Source: Cephalopachus bancanus
Lineage: Eukaryota; Chordata; Mammalia; Primates; Tarsiidae
DNA: 64,000 nucleotides
Direction: 5' to 3'
NCBI GenBank assembly: GCA_027257055.1
Contig: JAPVLO010000965.1
Location: 62,001 to 126,000, forward strand
Below, piece after piece: positions 1 to 16,049 of the stretch (its first letter is position 1; the number at the start of each line of letters is the position of its first letter). The position numbers and the translations under genes are program-made. Below the pieces are notes generated by a model. The model was not told the origin of the DNA and did not search any database. It saw only the letters and a list, made by a program, of their open reading frames with translations.

Positions 1-346
1 TAGAAGAAACTACTTCCAACTGTCAAGTGGCACAAGGTACAGAAGGGCACGTGAGATGGTAGTGGAACCTCAGAGTGTTTTCATGGAATGCACAGAAGAG
101 CTCATGTACATGACTAAAGGTTGCCCTCTCTGAGTGTTCAGCCATTACTTTGAAAGCTTCTCTCTGACTGCTTTTTTCTATGGGGAAACCCTTCCATCTC
201 CTAGAACTTTGTTTACAAATGAGTTGTCGTAGTAGCTCCCAATAGCCAATCAGTGTTCTTGTTGGTAAGATGATCCCAGAGGGATGTTGGGTCATGGTGT
301 TACTTTCCATTGGGGGAAACAAACTCCACCCCTTCAAGAGTGGCTG
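1..346. other. BCORL1 intron, unassigned
   Basis: No exon is recognised. A 111-codon open frame on the - strand (358-23) has no family I can name, and it could be a degraded repeat. Confidence 0.5.
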
Positions 347-649
347 CCAGCCACACATGGTGGCTCATGCTTGTAATTCCAGTACTTTGGGAGGTGGAAG
401 CAAGAGGATTGCCTAAGCCCAAGGGTTCGAGATTAGCCTGGGCAACTTGGCAAGATCTTTTCTCTACAATAAATCAAAAAAAAGATTAGCCAGGCGTGGT
501 GATTCACGCCTGTAGATCCAGCTACTTGGAAGGCTGAAGTGGAAGGATTGCCTGAACCCAGCAGGTCAGGGCTGCAGTGGCCATGCATGTGCCCCTGCAC
601 TCCAGCCTGGGTGACGGTGAGACTCCCACTCAAAAAAAAAAAAAAAAAA
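347..649 (+). mobile_element. Alu dimer, derived family
   Basis: Full-length with both arms, ACAATAAATC linker, GACTCCCACTC end and a poly(A) of about 17. Confidence 0.9.
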
Positions 650-999
650 GCGCTACCCACTTTCTCCTGGGATTTGGTTTTCAGGGGGCACCCTCACCTT
701 GCCTGTGCCCTTTGTACTCCTGGACTCTCTCCTTTCTGGTTGCCCAGATATCACTTGAAGGCTGGTGGCAACTGTACACAACTAAGTTGGCTTGCCAGGT
801 GGCATACTGGCAACCATGCACTCACAGATGACACAGTTGAATTTGTCATAAAAGCCGATAGACCTGTTTTTTGTGCAGGTGGGACTGAGAGGTGAAGTGA
901 TTCCACTAGACAATGCTGAGGTAGGAAACAAGGATAACAGGGTGGCCTGGTGTCTGTAGAGCAAGTAAACAAAAGGTTGTGAAAACTGTTATTCTTGCT

Positions 1000-1161
1000 T
1001 TATTTTATTTTTTAGAGACAGGGTCTCACTCTGTTGCACAGGTTGGAGTACAGTGGCCTGATCATAACTCACTGCAGCCTCCAACTCCTGGGCTCAAGTG
1101 ATCCTCCCGCCTCAGACTCCTGAGTAGCTGGGACTGTAGATGTCAGTCACTGTACCTGACC
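1000..1161 (-). mobile_element. Single Alu arm, old
   Basis: T-rich start, then GAGACAGGGTCTCACTCTGT, ending TGTACCTGACC. One monomer only. Confidence 0.8.
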
Positions 1162-1162
1162 T

Positions 1163-1965
1163 TCAAACTTATATTGTGGTCAAATACACAACATAAAATG
1201 TGCTTCTTTAATTATTTTTAAATGTGTACAATTAGGTGACAGTAACTACCTTTACAATGTTGTACAGCCATTGCTACTACCCAGTTTCAGAATGTTGTCA
1301 TCATCCCAAAGGAAAACCCTGTCCCTATTAGTAATTACTCCCCGCCCACCTTTCCCCCCACCTTCCCCCCCCCAGCCCCTGGCAACCACCAATCTGCTTT
1401 CTGTCTCTGGATGTGTCTTTTCTGGACATTTCATATAAATGGAATCATACAACCACTTAGCATCGATGGTGGTACAATGTGTCCGAATTTCCTTCCTTTT
1501 TAAGACTGAATAATATTCCACTCTGTGGATGTGGATATGCCATATTTTGTTTATCCATTCATTCACTGATGAACATTTGGGCCATGTTTCAACTCTTGTG
1601 AATAGTGCTGCTATGAATATGCATGTGCTTGTCTAAGTACTTGTTTTCAGTTCTTTTGGGTGTGTACCCAGGAGTGGAATTGCTAGGTCGTATGATAATT
1701 CTGGTTAATTTTTTGAGGAGTCACCAAACTGTTTTCCTAGCAGCTGAATGATTTTATACTCCCACCAGAAATTTCATCAGTTGATGGGCATTTGGATTGT
1801 TTCCACCTTTTGGCTATTGTGAACAGAGCTGCTGTGAATATTCACGTATAAGTTTTTGTTTGAACACCTGCTTTCAGTTCTTTTGGGTATATACCTAGAA
1901 GTGGAAGCAAAAGGTTTTTTTGTGAGGATAAATCTGGTCATATCCCCTTTGTTTTCCAAAGATGA
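1163..1965 (-). mobile_element. Old L1 (L1M) 3' end fragment
   Basis: Antisense L1 ORF2 tail/3' UTR phrases are present, such as GAATAATATTCCACTCTGTG, TTGTTTATCCATTCATTCAC and TTTTGGCTATTGTGAACAG. The last occurs in two versions (1560-1700 and 1780-1910), suggesting an internal repeat or two overlapping old copies. Confidence 0.75.
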
Positions 1966-2429
1966 AGCAGAAGGAATTGTGCTTATTTATCTTACTATGA
2001 ATTAGAGAGGTCATGGTCAGCTAGCTGAACATTGTGACCAGCAAGGAATTGAAATCCTGAGACAGGTCTAGGATTCAGCTTGCAGAGTAATTCCCTACAC
2101 CAGTTGAAGCAGGAGTCCCAGACCTAAATGCCTTCAGGCTGAGCTTCGAAAACAGGGAAGCAGGCTGGGTGGGGCTGAAGCCACATGTGTCGCTGCTCCC
2201 TCCTGCCAACTGTTGATATGCTGGAATTTGGACACAGTGTTGCCAAATCTTCTGATTTTTTTTCACAAAAAATTGGAAATCTGGATTTTTAAGTGAAATT
2301 GCCCAATTTAAAAATGTTGGAAGTGAATTAGAATGTTTTGTTTTGTTTTTTAAACACTGGGCCAAACCTCAGGCGGTCAGTGGGCTAGATTGGGCTCCTG
2401 GCTGCTGGTTTGCAGTCTCTGAGCAGGAA

Positions 2430-2432
<3 letters not shown>

Positions 2433-2487
<55 letters not shown>
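2433..2487. repeat. (TC)n microsatellite
   Basis: About 55 bp of pure CT dinucleotide in the BCORL1 intron, about 125 bp before a coding exon's acceptor. Confidence 0.97.
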
Positions 2488-2491
<4 letters not shown>

Positions 2492-2613
2492 ACTCCTGGC
2501 CTTTCTTCTGGTCTTCCTCCCCTTCGCTCAGCCCCATATATACAGACTTGGCTCTGGGATTCTGTCTCCAGCCTACCCTCCTTGTCTCACAACCTTCTTG
2601 TCTTTCAAATCAG

Positions 2614-8034
<5,421 letters not shown>

Positions 8035-9779
8035 CCGGGAAAACAGCCCCTTCTTTTTCTTCTTTTTCCTCCCAAGTTCACCCTCCCCCACCTCCCATGT
8101 CTTTCCCCCACCGAGCACCAGACTGCAGAATGAGGCAATAATACGGACCAACAAGAAGCCGCCTTATCCAATGCCAGCATTAGTGACTGGACTTTTTTCG
8201 TTTTTTTTTTTTGTTACAGTTAGTTCTCATCTCCCTGTCGTCGTCATTGTTGTTGTGGTTGGTGATGGGGGTGGAAAGTTGAAATCCACGTCTGAGGACA
8301 TGAGGTCCCAGGGGTGGTGGGAGGTGGCGCCAGGGTCCCTTGGACTGGCCTCCTTGTATGACCAAGACCAAACCTGGGCCCTGGGTGGCCTTGGCCTGTC
8401 CCAAGGAGAAATGAGAAAAGCCCAAATCTCTGAGCGTCCCGCTCCATTCCCCTGTGTTCTTCTGTCTTCCATAGTATTTATTTTATTAGTATTTAATTTG
8501 TATTGTTTCATTGGTTTCTGATAAGTCTGTATCACTGTGACGATTTGAGACAACTTGTTGTATTGAGGGACTTTCTTTACCTCCTTTCTTTTTCTTTCTT
8601 GATGAGCTCTGACAAAGTTATTCCCAGGTGTTTTTCCCCCCCACTGGGAAGGGGGGTGGGGGGGCATGGACTTGTGACAAATGAAGCTGGCTGCTGCTGG
8701 CCCAGGGCTGGGGGCTTGGGGGTAAATCCTGAGGCTTTGGTGCTCCCCCTCCCCGCCAGTTTTCTCTCCTTTTGCCCCCCCACCCCACCCCCACCCTTTG
8801 CAGCAGCCCTGCTATCTTGAGATTAGTGTTTACGGGAGGGGAGGATTGTCGGGTAAGGGGGTTATGGGTTACTCTACTCCAGAGTGGAGATGGTTCTGAG
8901 GGGTGAGGGTGAGCCCTCCTCACGTCTTCTTCACTGCTTCCATCAGAGTGCACAGTAGGGGTTTGTTCCAGTATCCTTCTGCCGGTATTCCCTCCCACTT
9001 CTCCAGTTCTGGCCTACCCTCTGGAGATACTGAGCCTCTCACCTCCCAGCCCTCACCCCTCATCTTTGCCCCTTCCCAGTTCGAGGCACCCTTCTCCTCT
9101 CTCTCCTCCCTCCTCCATCTGCCTCTGCCCCTCATTCTCCTTTGGAGTCTGCAGAGGGCTCTGAGACTGACTGCCCGATGTGAAATCCAGGTGTCAGCTG
9201 TTTCCTAGGCGAGGATAGGAAACTGGTCTCCAGCCTCGGCTCTGCTCCTGCCTGGGAACCTTGGGCAGAGTTCGTGGCCCCACCAGGCCTCACCCCTGGC
9301 CTCCGGGGCCTCCAGCGCTGAAGTCTGTTCAGGGAGAGAGAGAAGGAGCTTGGGCTGCTTCCCTGTCTCCACCCCCTCTGTGGCATTGTCTTTCCCCCTC
9401 TTGTTCTTATTTTTCTACCAATTGCTATTTTTCCGAACAATCCTTGTAGAGAGTATGTACCATCCAATGGCAGGAGGGCCTCACTGTGGCCAGCTGTGGT
9501 TGGAAATGGTACAGTTTTATTGTACAGGTGCTAAAACAACAACAAAGAAAATGGGGGAAAAAAGATTTAAAAAAAGGAAAAAAAAATAAGCCAGTTTGAG
9601 GATGGGACAATCTGTTCTCTGGAGGCTCCTGACCCATGTGGGAGCATTGGTGGTTATTTTCTTTGTATTGTGTTTGTTCTTTGTTCCCAGGGGACGTTCT
9701 GGGCCCCCTCGTGTAGGACTGCTCCCACCCCCACCTTACTGCCCAGTTGGTTTTGAACAGTTGTTCTCCCTTTTTAAGG

Positions 9780-9812
9780 AAAAAAAAAAAAATATATATA
9801 TATATATATATA
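9780..9812. repeat. A(n)(TA)n tract
   Basis: Poly(A) followed by about ten TA units, overlapping the probable BCORL1 poly(A) signal. Confidence 0.9.
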
Positions 9813-9814
9813 AA
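9809..9814 (+). terminator. BCORL1: Probable BCORL1 poly(A) signal, TATAAA variant
   Basis: TATAAA lies at the end of an A(n)(TA)n tract. It is followed within 30-60 bases by G/T-rich sequence (GGTTTTGTTGGGG, TTGTGTGGTTT). No canonical AATAAA was seen on the + strand between the stop codon and this point. Confidence 0.5.
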
Positions 9815-9832
9815 GTTGAGGGGTTTTGGATT

Positions 9833-11399
9833 TTAATTTTTTGGTTTTGTTGGGGTTCCTGGTATTGTGTGGTTTACTTTGTTTTGTTTGCCTTTACTTT
9901 TTTGCATTTGGGTGTGTATTCTGGCTACCCTTTGTGTTTCATTTTAAGCAACTGGCTGTGGAGTCAAAAACACTTGCATACTGAAAAACCTGTGTCAGGG
10001 CTTCTGTCTCCTGTCTCTCTTTTCATTCTTCTCCCCTTTGTGGCTTTTTAGTGGTTTAAGAAGATGGGCATGCTGAGTCAGTAAATGGGGAGACCCCTGA
10101 TCCTGCTTTGCAGTGGTGGGACCCAAGGGCACAATGAATGAAGGCAAGGTGGATGGCTAGTGAACATTTGGGTCATTGGGTCACTGGGTCATGATCTGGA
10201 AAGAAAAGGAAAGGCAGGGGCAAATCCTGGGGGCGGGCAGATGCGGAAAATTGAGCATCTACTTTCTGTTGCATCGGTTTGGGTGGGGCCTGGGCACTCC
10301 TTGATTGGCACGGGAATAGCAGGATTGGAGGAAGGGGCCTGCTCTTTGGTGGCTGTGGGGAATGGACCTCCTTAAGGAAATCACCTTCCTGCCCTGGGCT
10401 GCCCTGCCAAGGTGGCATCTGACTGCGTGGTCTTGTTACTGCCCTCGCTGTTGTGTCAACACCTCCCCTGCCCACCCTATACAGTGCAGGCCTTCCATGG
10501 TCCTGCTTTCCTGTGACCCAGCTACCATGAAGGTAAGATGTCTATCCTGAATTGTGTAATTTTTCCTCCCACTTCTGAAAAACAGTGGTAGAGTCTATGA
10601 TTCTTGCGACTGCTGGTTCCAGAATGTGCCCGTTACTGTTTGAGAGGAAGAAGGGTGTTTGAGAGGCCTGGGATGAGGTCCTTTGAAGCTATATTCTCGG
10701 GGCCTCTCACTGTGGCTTTAGTGTCTGGAGAGCCCTGTCAGAGAGTGCACAGGCGAGAGGATCTGTGGGTCTGGCCCGCTGGAGTCCAGCCATCTCCAGG
10801 AGTAAACTGTGAGCTGTCGTCTTTGTTCAAGCCTCAGAAGCTTGGCTGAACCCAGGTCAGGGCATCATCCTCTCTGAGCCACAGCATTAAACTCCCTCAT
10901 TTACCTTCTCTCCCCACTTCATGGTTCCCAAGGCCCTCCACGATAGCAGCCTTTCTCAGATTCCCAAACAGCCCCATAATGGTTCTGATTTGGGGTCAAT
11001 CCTCGAAAGCCACGTGATGAATGTAAGGATTCAAGAAGGCCCAGGATGTTATAGGGGCTCAAGGGGATGGGCAGTGGCACTCGGGGGCTTGGGAAAGGCT
11101 TCCTGGGAGAGGTGATGCCTGATATTTAAATTCGTAAAAACACAGGAATTAGAGGTGGCCAGAAGGAAAAATGCTTGAATTGAGGGGACAGTCTAGAAAG
11201 GAGGGGTTTTGAAAGCTGAACCCAAACAACCATTTCTTGTTTTATTGCTTTTGGGGTCCTTTACCAACAACTTACCTGGAGTCCCAGATCAAGGCAAGAC
11301 TCTGATATTAAATCTACATTCCTGGTCTGGATTGGGGTGAGGACAGTTGGTGACCTCTTGCTAAGTGATCTCCTAATGCTTTCAGTATATTGTAGGGAA
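9833..11399. other. Intergenic, unique-looking
   Basis: No exon, no Alu. 11090-11220 has phrases of an ancient repeat (GGCTTCCTGGGAGAGGTGATG). No gene is supported. Confidence 0.4.
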
Positions 11400-11505
11400 A
11401 AGAGCCAGCACCACCACTAACTCCCTACACTGACCTTGGCATGAGGACCTAATCTTTCTGATCCTCCGTTTTTCCATTTGCCTAATGGGGCTCAATTTAC
11501 CCACC
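11400..11505 (+). mobile_element. MIR SINE fragment
   Basis: Diverged match to the MIR core/tail (CACTGACCTTGGCATGAGGA, CCTCCGTTTTTCCATTTGCC). Confidence 0.5.
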
Positions 11506-11879
11506 CACCTACCCGATGAGAATGATGCTGAGGACAAAACATGGCTGTTTAACCAAAATTAATCCCTCATTCGTTTCGAGGCCAGGAGCCTCTGGGTAAT
11601 GACGATCTGACCAGAATGTTCTTCTTTGGGGCAGAAAGAGGCTCTGTTCAAGTCTCGGTGTTCCTGGGGAAGGGACCTCCGCATCCCTATTTGAGGTGGA
11701 GTTAGGTGCCTCTGGGGGATGGGTGGTGAACGGGGCAGTCCATTCCTGCCCCTTCCCTACTCTAACCCAATCACTGGAAAGCCTGCCGGGTATTTTGTGC
11801 CTCTCTCCCGCTAAGACAAGTGTGTGTGTATTAGGAAGGGTGGGTTCTGCCCCAAGGGCGTCTTGCTCAGCTACTAGGG

Positions 11880-12720
11880 GAGGCGCGAAGTGCTGGGGCC
11901 TTCTGGACCCGGCAGCGGAGCGGGCCGGGGCTCCACGTGCTCCCCCAGCGCACGGGTTACCACTGCGAGCGGGGATGGCACGCCGCAGCGCACGGCCGCT
12001 GGACGCGACGCATTCCCAGCTCCGCGGTCCTAGGGAGCCAGGCTCACGCAGCGGCCGGTCGGGGCCTTCCGCTGGCAAACGGCGGTCACGGAAGCCTCGA
12101 TCGCTCTCCGATTTCAAGGTAGCGAACGGCGCGCACGAAAGTGTCGCTAAAGGCAGGCCGGGAGGGCAGTGGGCCGGGCCTGGCGCCCTGCGGGAGCGGC
12201 AGCCTGGGGCTCTGTCCCGCCGGGCCCGGGCGGGCGGCGGCCGGAGCGGGAGGCGGGACCCGCCGCGTGCTCACCTGCTGGTCTTCGAGGCTGGGGAGGG
12301 GGCCTCTGGGGGCGGGACCAGAGCGCGCCAATGGGTGAGCACATTCAACGGACGCTAAATTCCCCCTGGAAAGTGGAGGGGGCAGGGGCCAGAGGGAAAG
12401 TTCGCAGCTTCGGAGATGAGCAGGGCGTTGGTGGGGGTCCGAGCCTCCCAGAGAGACAGTTGGGGCGCAGGGGCGTGGCCGAGGGACTCGAAGACGCCGG
12501 CCTGGAACGCCTCTGTAGGGAGTGGTAGGCCCCGCCCTGGCCGCCCCTCCCTTCCCGGGCTGCGCCGGGCCGCCTGCCCGCCATTTCTGGCTCGACAGCG
12601 CCACCTGCCGGACACCGGCTTCTACGTCCGAGCCTGGCGCGCCCAGGCACTCGGAGGCTGCGACCGCCGCGAGGGGAATGAGATCACTCACCCCAGGTCC
12701 AGCGGCTTCAGAGCCAGAGG
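11880..12720. promoter_or_regulatory. Orphan CpG island between BCORL1 and ELF4 3' ends
   Basis: About 0.8 kb of CpG-dense sequence lies between two convergent gene ends. It contains GC boxes (GGGGGCGGG near 12308, GGGCGTGGCC at 12471, CCCCGCCC near 12530), a CCAAT at 12328-12332 and a CTCF-like motif at its right edge. It belongs to neither gene as annotated here. Long open frames on both strands are expected from base composition and I do not call them genes. Confidence 0.6.
12597..12613 (-). promoter_or_regulatory. CTCF-like motif, reverse orientation
   Basis: AGCGCCACCTGCCGGAC resembles the reverse complement of the CTCF core (consensus AGCGCCCCCTGGTGGCC), with several mismatches. It sits at the edge of the orphan CpG island. 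Confidence 0.4.
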
Positions 12721-12739
12721 CCACTGCCTCTTATAGAGC

Positions 12740-13125
12740 ATGTGATGGGGTCAGAAAGGCCTGTAACCGTCAGAATAACTTCTTGTCCTGCCCCGCCCAC
12801 CGGGGCTGACATTTCCACCACACAGTCCCACCCAGGAATGAGGAAATAGTGGTGAGGCAGCCCATGGAAGGAGGTTGCAGCAAAGGGAGGAAAGGAGTTG
12901 CCTGTGGCACCTGGTGACAAGGCACAACTGGAAGCAGACTTGGGCTCCTTGTGAACCCTGTGGGCCAGGGATGGCCATAGACAGGGACCAAGGAAGTAGC
13001 TGCCTGCAGTGTTCTATGAGGGCTCAAAAAGCTGCGGTGACTCCCGGGTATGCAATGTCCTCTTCATCTTCTCTTGTCTGTCCTATACTAGGGCAGAAGT
13101 CCCCATCAGTAGAATCAGGACTCAC
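12740..13125. other. Intergenic, no feature seen
   Basis: Unique-looking sequence right of the CpG island; nothing supported. Confidence 0.4.
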
Positions 13126-13330
13126 TCATTCTTTCAATAAACATTTATTGAGCACCTACTGTGTGCCAGGCACTGTGCTAGGCGCTGGGGCTACATCAGT
13201 GACTAACACACAGTCCCTGTTCTTGAGGAGGTCACAGTCTACTAGAGGGGAAACATACAGAAACACATGATTAAGGAATCGCAATTCACTACGGTACTAT
13301 AAGAGGTATATACAAAGTGCTTCGGGAGCC
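13126..13330 (-). mobile_element. Ancient interspersed repeat
   Basis: AACATTTATTGAGCACCTAC followed by GTGTGCCAGGCACTGTGCTA and CACAGTCCCTGTTCTTGAGG is a common ancient mammalian repeat module. I cannot fix the class (L1M or L2 type) by eye. Confidence 0.5.
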
Positions 13331-13829
13331 CAAAGGACTGAGTAACACATCAGCTGATTGACTCCTGACTCCACTAAACCATCACAAAGGCAGGGATGTT
13401 GTCACTACTTGGCCCTGGTTAAAATGAACCTGTCTCTTGCAGCCCTCTCCCATAACTATCTCAGCACAGGTTAGTTTATCGAATTAGTTTAACACTTTGA
13501 ATAGGAAGGATACTAAACAGGGAAGTTTCCTTAGGGGCAAGAGGACATTCAAAGTAGTAACACGTCTTAAGTGCTAAAGTGGGAGGTAGGGGTACCATGA
13601 GGGCACTGAGCCAGAAAGGGCAGGCCCGGGGCAATGGGGCACCTGGGGTGAATGCCTGTGCAGAGGAAGGCAGAGGTCACTTACCTCAAAGTTTGGTCCT
13701 GATCTCTCCCGCTTGCTCCATCAGTAACTTTTCCTTGATGCCACTATCTGCTTTGTACTATGCCCTATTCTGCGGGTAAAATGGTCACCCCCCCTACTCT
13801 TCAGGACATGTCATCGAAGGTTGCAGTGA

Positions 13830-14250
13830 CAGTTTGTGATTATAATAGAGATGTCACAGGCTGTCCGTGATCAGTTGCCAGAAGAATGGCAATTGCAGGA
13901 GTTTACAATAAAGAACCCACTTAAAGATAGGCTGATCTGGGAAGACAGTTTCCATGAATTGAGTCTTGAAGGATGGACATAACTTTTTGTTGGTACCAGC
14001 AGAATAGGAAGAACATTCTGACTGAGCAGAACCAAGTAAAGCAAAAGCACAGAGTTGGGGACTTGTGAACAGAAGCACATTCAAAAGTCAGCAAATCCAT
14101 CCGTTGGACAGGAGCAGTACCTTGGGATGATACCGGGATCAGGGTGAATTGGATGGAGAAGTCAGACCCAGTGGTGAAGGGTCTTGATGGCAGGCCAAGG
14201 CTTGGGGCCTGGGGCTTTGTCCTGAAGGCAGGGCTCCGATGCTCAGCTTA
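13830..14250. mobile_element. Ancient interspersed repeat, possibly the same family
   Basis: GAGTCTTGAAGGATGGACAT, AAGCAAAAGCACAGAGTTGG and GGGTCTTGATGGCAGGCCAA match the phrase order of a widespread old repeat. Low certainty on class. Confidence 0.4.
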
Positions 14251-14351
14251 AAATACTTCTGGAACTATTGCCCTGAGCCCAAGTGCTCCCTCATCCCTCC
14301 TCCAGGACCCCTAGACTGAATTCAAGATCTAAAGGTTTAAGATTAGAAAGA

Positions 14352-14575
14352 GACCGGGCTCGGTGGATTGCCTGAGCCCGCGGGTTCGAGACCCACCTGG
14401 GCAAGGAGACCTCATCTCTACAAAAAAATTAGCTGGGCGTGGTAGTGCATGCCTGTAATTCCGGCTACTCGGAAGGCTGAGGTGGAAGGATCGCCGGAGT
14501 CCAGCAGTGGCCGGGAGCAGCCACTGCACTCCAGTCTGGGCAACAGAGTGAGACTCCAATTCAAAAAAAACCACA
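14352..14575 (+). mobile_element. Alu, derived family, left arm internally deleted
   Basis: CCGGGCTCGGTGGATTGCCT shows loss of about 50 bp in the left arm; ends GACTCCAATTC. Confidence 0.88.
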
Positions 14576-14595
14576 AAAGATTAGAAAGGATTGGT

Positions 14596-14880
14596 GGCCA
14601 GGCACGGTGGCTCACGCCTGTAATCCCCACACTTTGGGAGGCCGAGGCAAGAGGACCACTTGAGTCCAGGAGTTCAAGACCAGCCTAGGCAGCATAGCAA
14701 GACCTCATCTCTACAGAGAATCAAAGAATTAGCCAGGCGTGGTGGTGTGTGCCTGTAGTCCCAGCTACTCGGGAGGCTGAGGCAGAAGTTTCACCTGAGT
14801 TCGAGGCTGTGGTGAACCATGATCATGCCACTGCACACTCCAACCTGGATGAGAGTAAGACCCCCAACTCAAAAAACACT
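14596..14880 (+). mobile_element. AluJ-like dimer
   Basis: GGCCAGGCACGGTGGCTCAC start; ends AACTCAAAAAACAC. Confidence 0.9.
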
Positions 14881-15245
14881 GGAAAAGGCTGAGGGTTAGG
14901 TATTTATCACCCCTACATGTAGGCCAGGAGGAATCACTTCCCTAGCAGAGGAAAGAAAGAATCTGTGCCTGGCAAATGGGTGGGGTTAAGACGGTTATAC
15001 AAGGGACTGCTGGTGTGTGTTGGGGAGAACTCTTGGAGGCTCTGGGAAGTGAAAGGCCAAATTTCAGAGACATTGCAAGTCACACGCTGGACTTCGGGAG
15101 ATGAGGGCATGTGGGGCAAAGTGAAGGCAGCCAACAGATGGCTCTGAAATTTCCACCTCAGGAGGTCAGGAAAATGGCGGCACCAGAAACAGAAATAGGC
15201 AAGTCATGAGGACCTTTGGTTTGGTCGGTTTGGGGAAGGATTTTG

Positions 15246-15268
15246 TGTGTGTGTGTGTTTGTGTGTGA
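15246..15268. repeat. Short (GT)n
   Basis: About 23 bp of interrupted GT. Confidence 0.8.
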
Positions 15269-15479
15269 ATGTGGAATTAAAAAATCCAGTTTTCATAGAG
15301 GAGCTATATTTGAGGGGCTGACAGGAATCGAGGTGGAAATGTCCAGCAGATCACTGAAATGTGAGCCAGGACCATAGAAGAAAAGTAGAGGCTGGAGCTC
15401 TGGATTCAGGACTCATCCCTGAAAAGCCAGAATGGCTGAGAACCTTGAGGAACAGCCACATTGTAAGTGGTAAGTATGG

Positions 15480-15770
15480 GCCAGGTATGGTGGCTCACGT
15501 GAGTTTATAATTCTAGTACTTTGGGAGGCCGAGGCAGGAGGCTTGAGACCAGGAGTTTAAGACCAGTCTGGGCAACAAAGAGAGACTTCATCTCTATAAA
15601 AAATAAAATAATTAACCAGGCATGGTTCTGTGCACCTGTAGTCCCAGCTACATGGGAGGTTGAGGCGGGAGGATCCCTTGAGCCCAGGAATCTGAGCACC
15701 ACTGCACTCCAGCCTGAGCGACAGAGCAAGACCCTGTCTCAAAAAATAAAAGGAAAAAAAAAAAAAAAAG
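15480..15770 (+). mobile_element. AluJ-like dimer
   Basis: GGCCAGGTATGGTGGCTCAC start, two arms, ends in a poly(A). Lies just outside the ELF4 3' end. Confidence 0.9.
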
Positions 15771-16049
15771 GTGAGGTCCCAGAGCCTGCAGAGTGATGGG
15801 AGAAGCAGGAGAGCCTAGCTAGTGTGGATTTACGGGGGCCAATAACCACGAGGAAGACCTTTGACTTCACCACGAAGGCACTGATGACCTTCTAAGGATG
15901 AGTATCTACAGAGCTGGGGTGGGAACGCAGAAGCCAGAATTCAGGCAGGGACAGGGCCACCCATAACCCACGCAGTGCCTTTGCGCAAATTAAAATGAAA
16001 CAGCAAAGCAACGACCCTTTCTTAAGATGCTTGCTTTCCACCATCAGGA

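Larger units (their letters stand above)
8035..9832 (+). other. BCORL1: BCORL1 3' UTR (probable extent)
   Basis: Non-coding sequence follows the TGA and lacks Alus throughout. It contains an AU-rich stretch around 8472-8505 with ATTTA pentamers, a pyrimidine-rich middle (9000-9150) and A-rich runs near 9560-9590. I place the end near 9832, after the TATAAA at 9809-9814 and before a GT-rich stretch at 9841-9880 that would serve as downstream element. The end is inferred; a later ATTAAA at 10886-10891 is an alternative. Confidence 0.6.

Noticed and set aside
23..358. 111-codon open frame on the - strand
   Set aside because: No recognised family; it runs into an Alu at its start. Possibly a decayed repeat.
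11696..12358. 220-codon open frame (+) and 212-codon frame (-, 12724-12086) in the CpG island
   Set aside because: CpG-rich DNA has few stop codons; both frames overlap on opposite strands and neither shows a recognisable domain.
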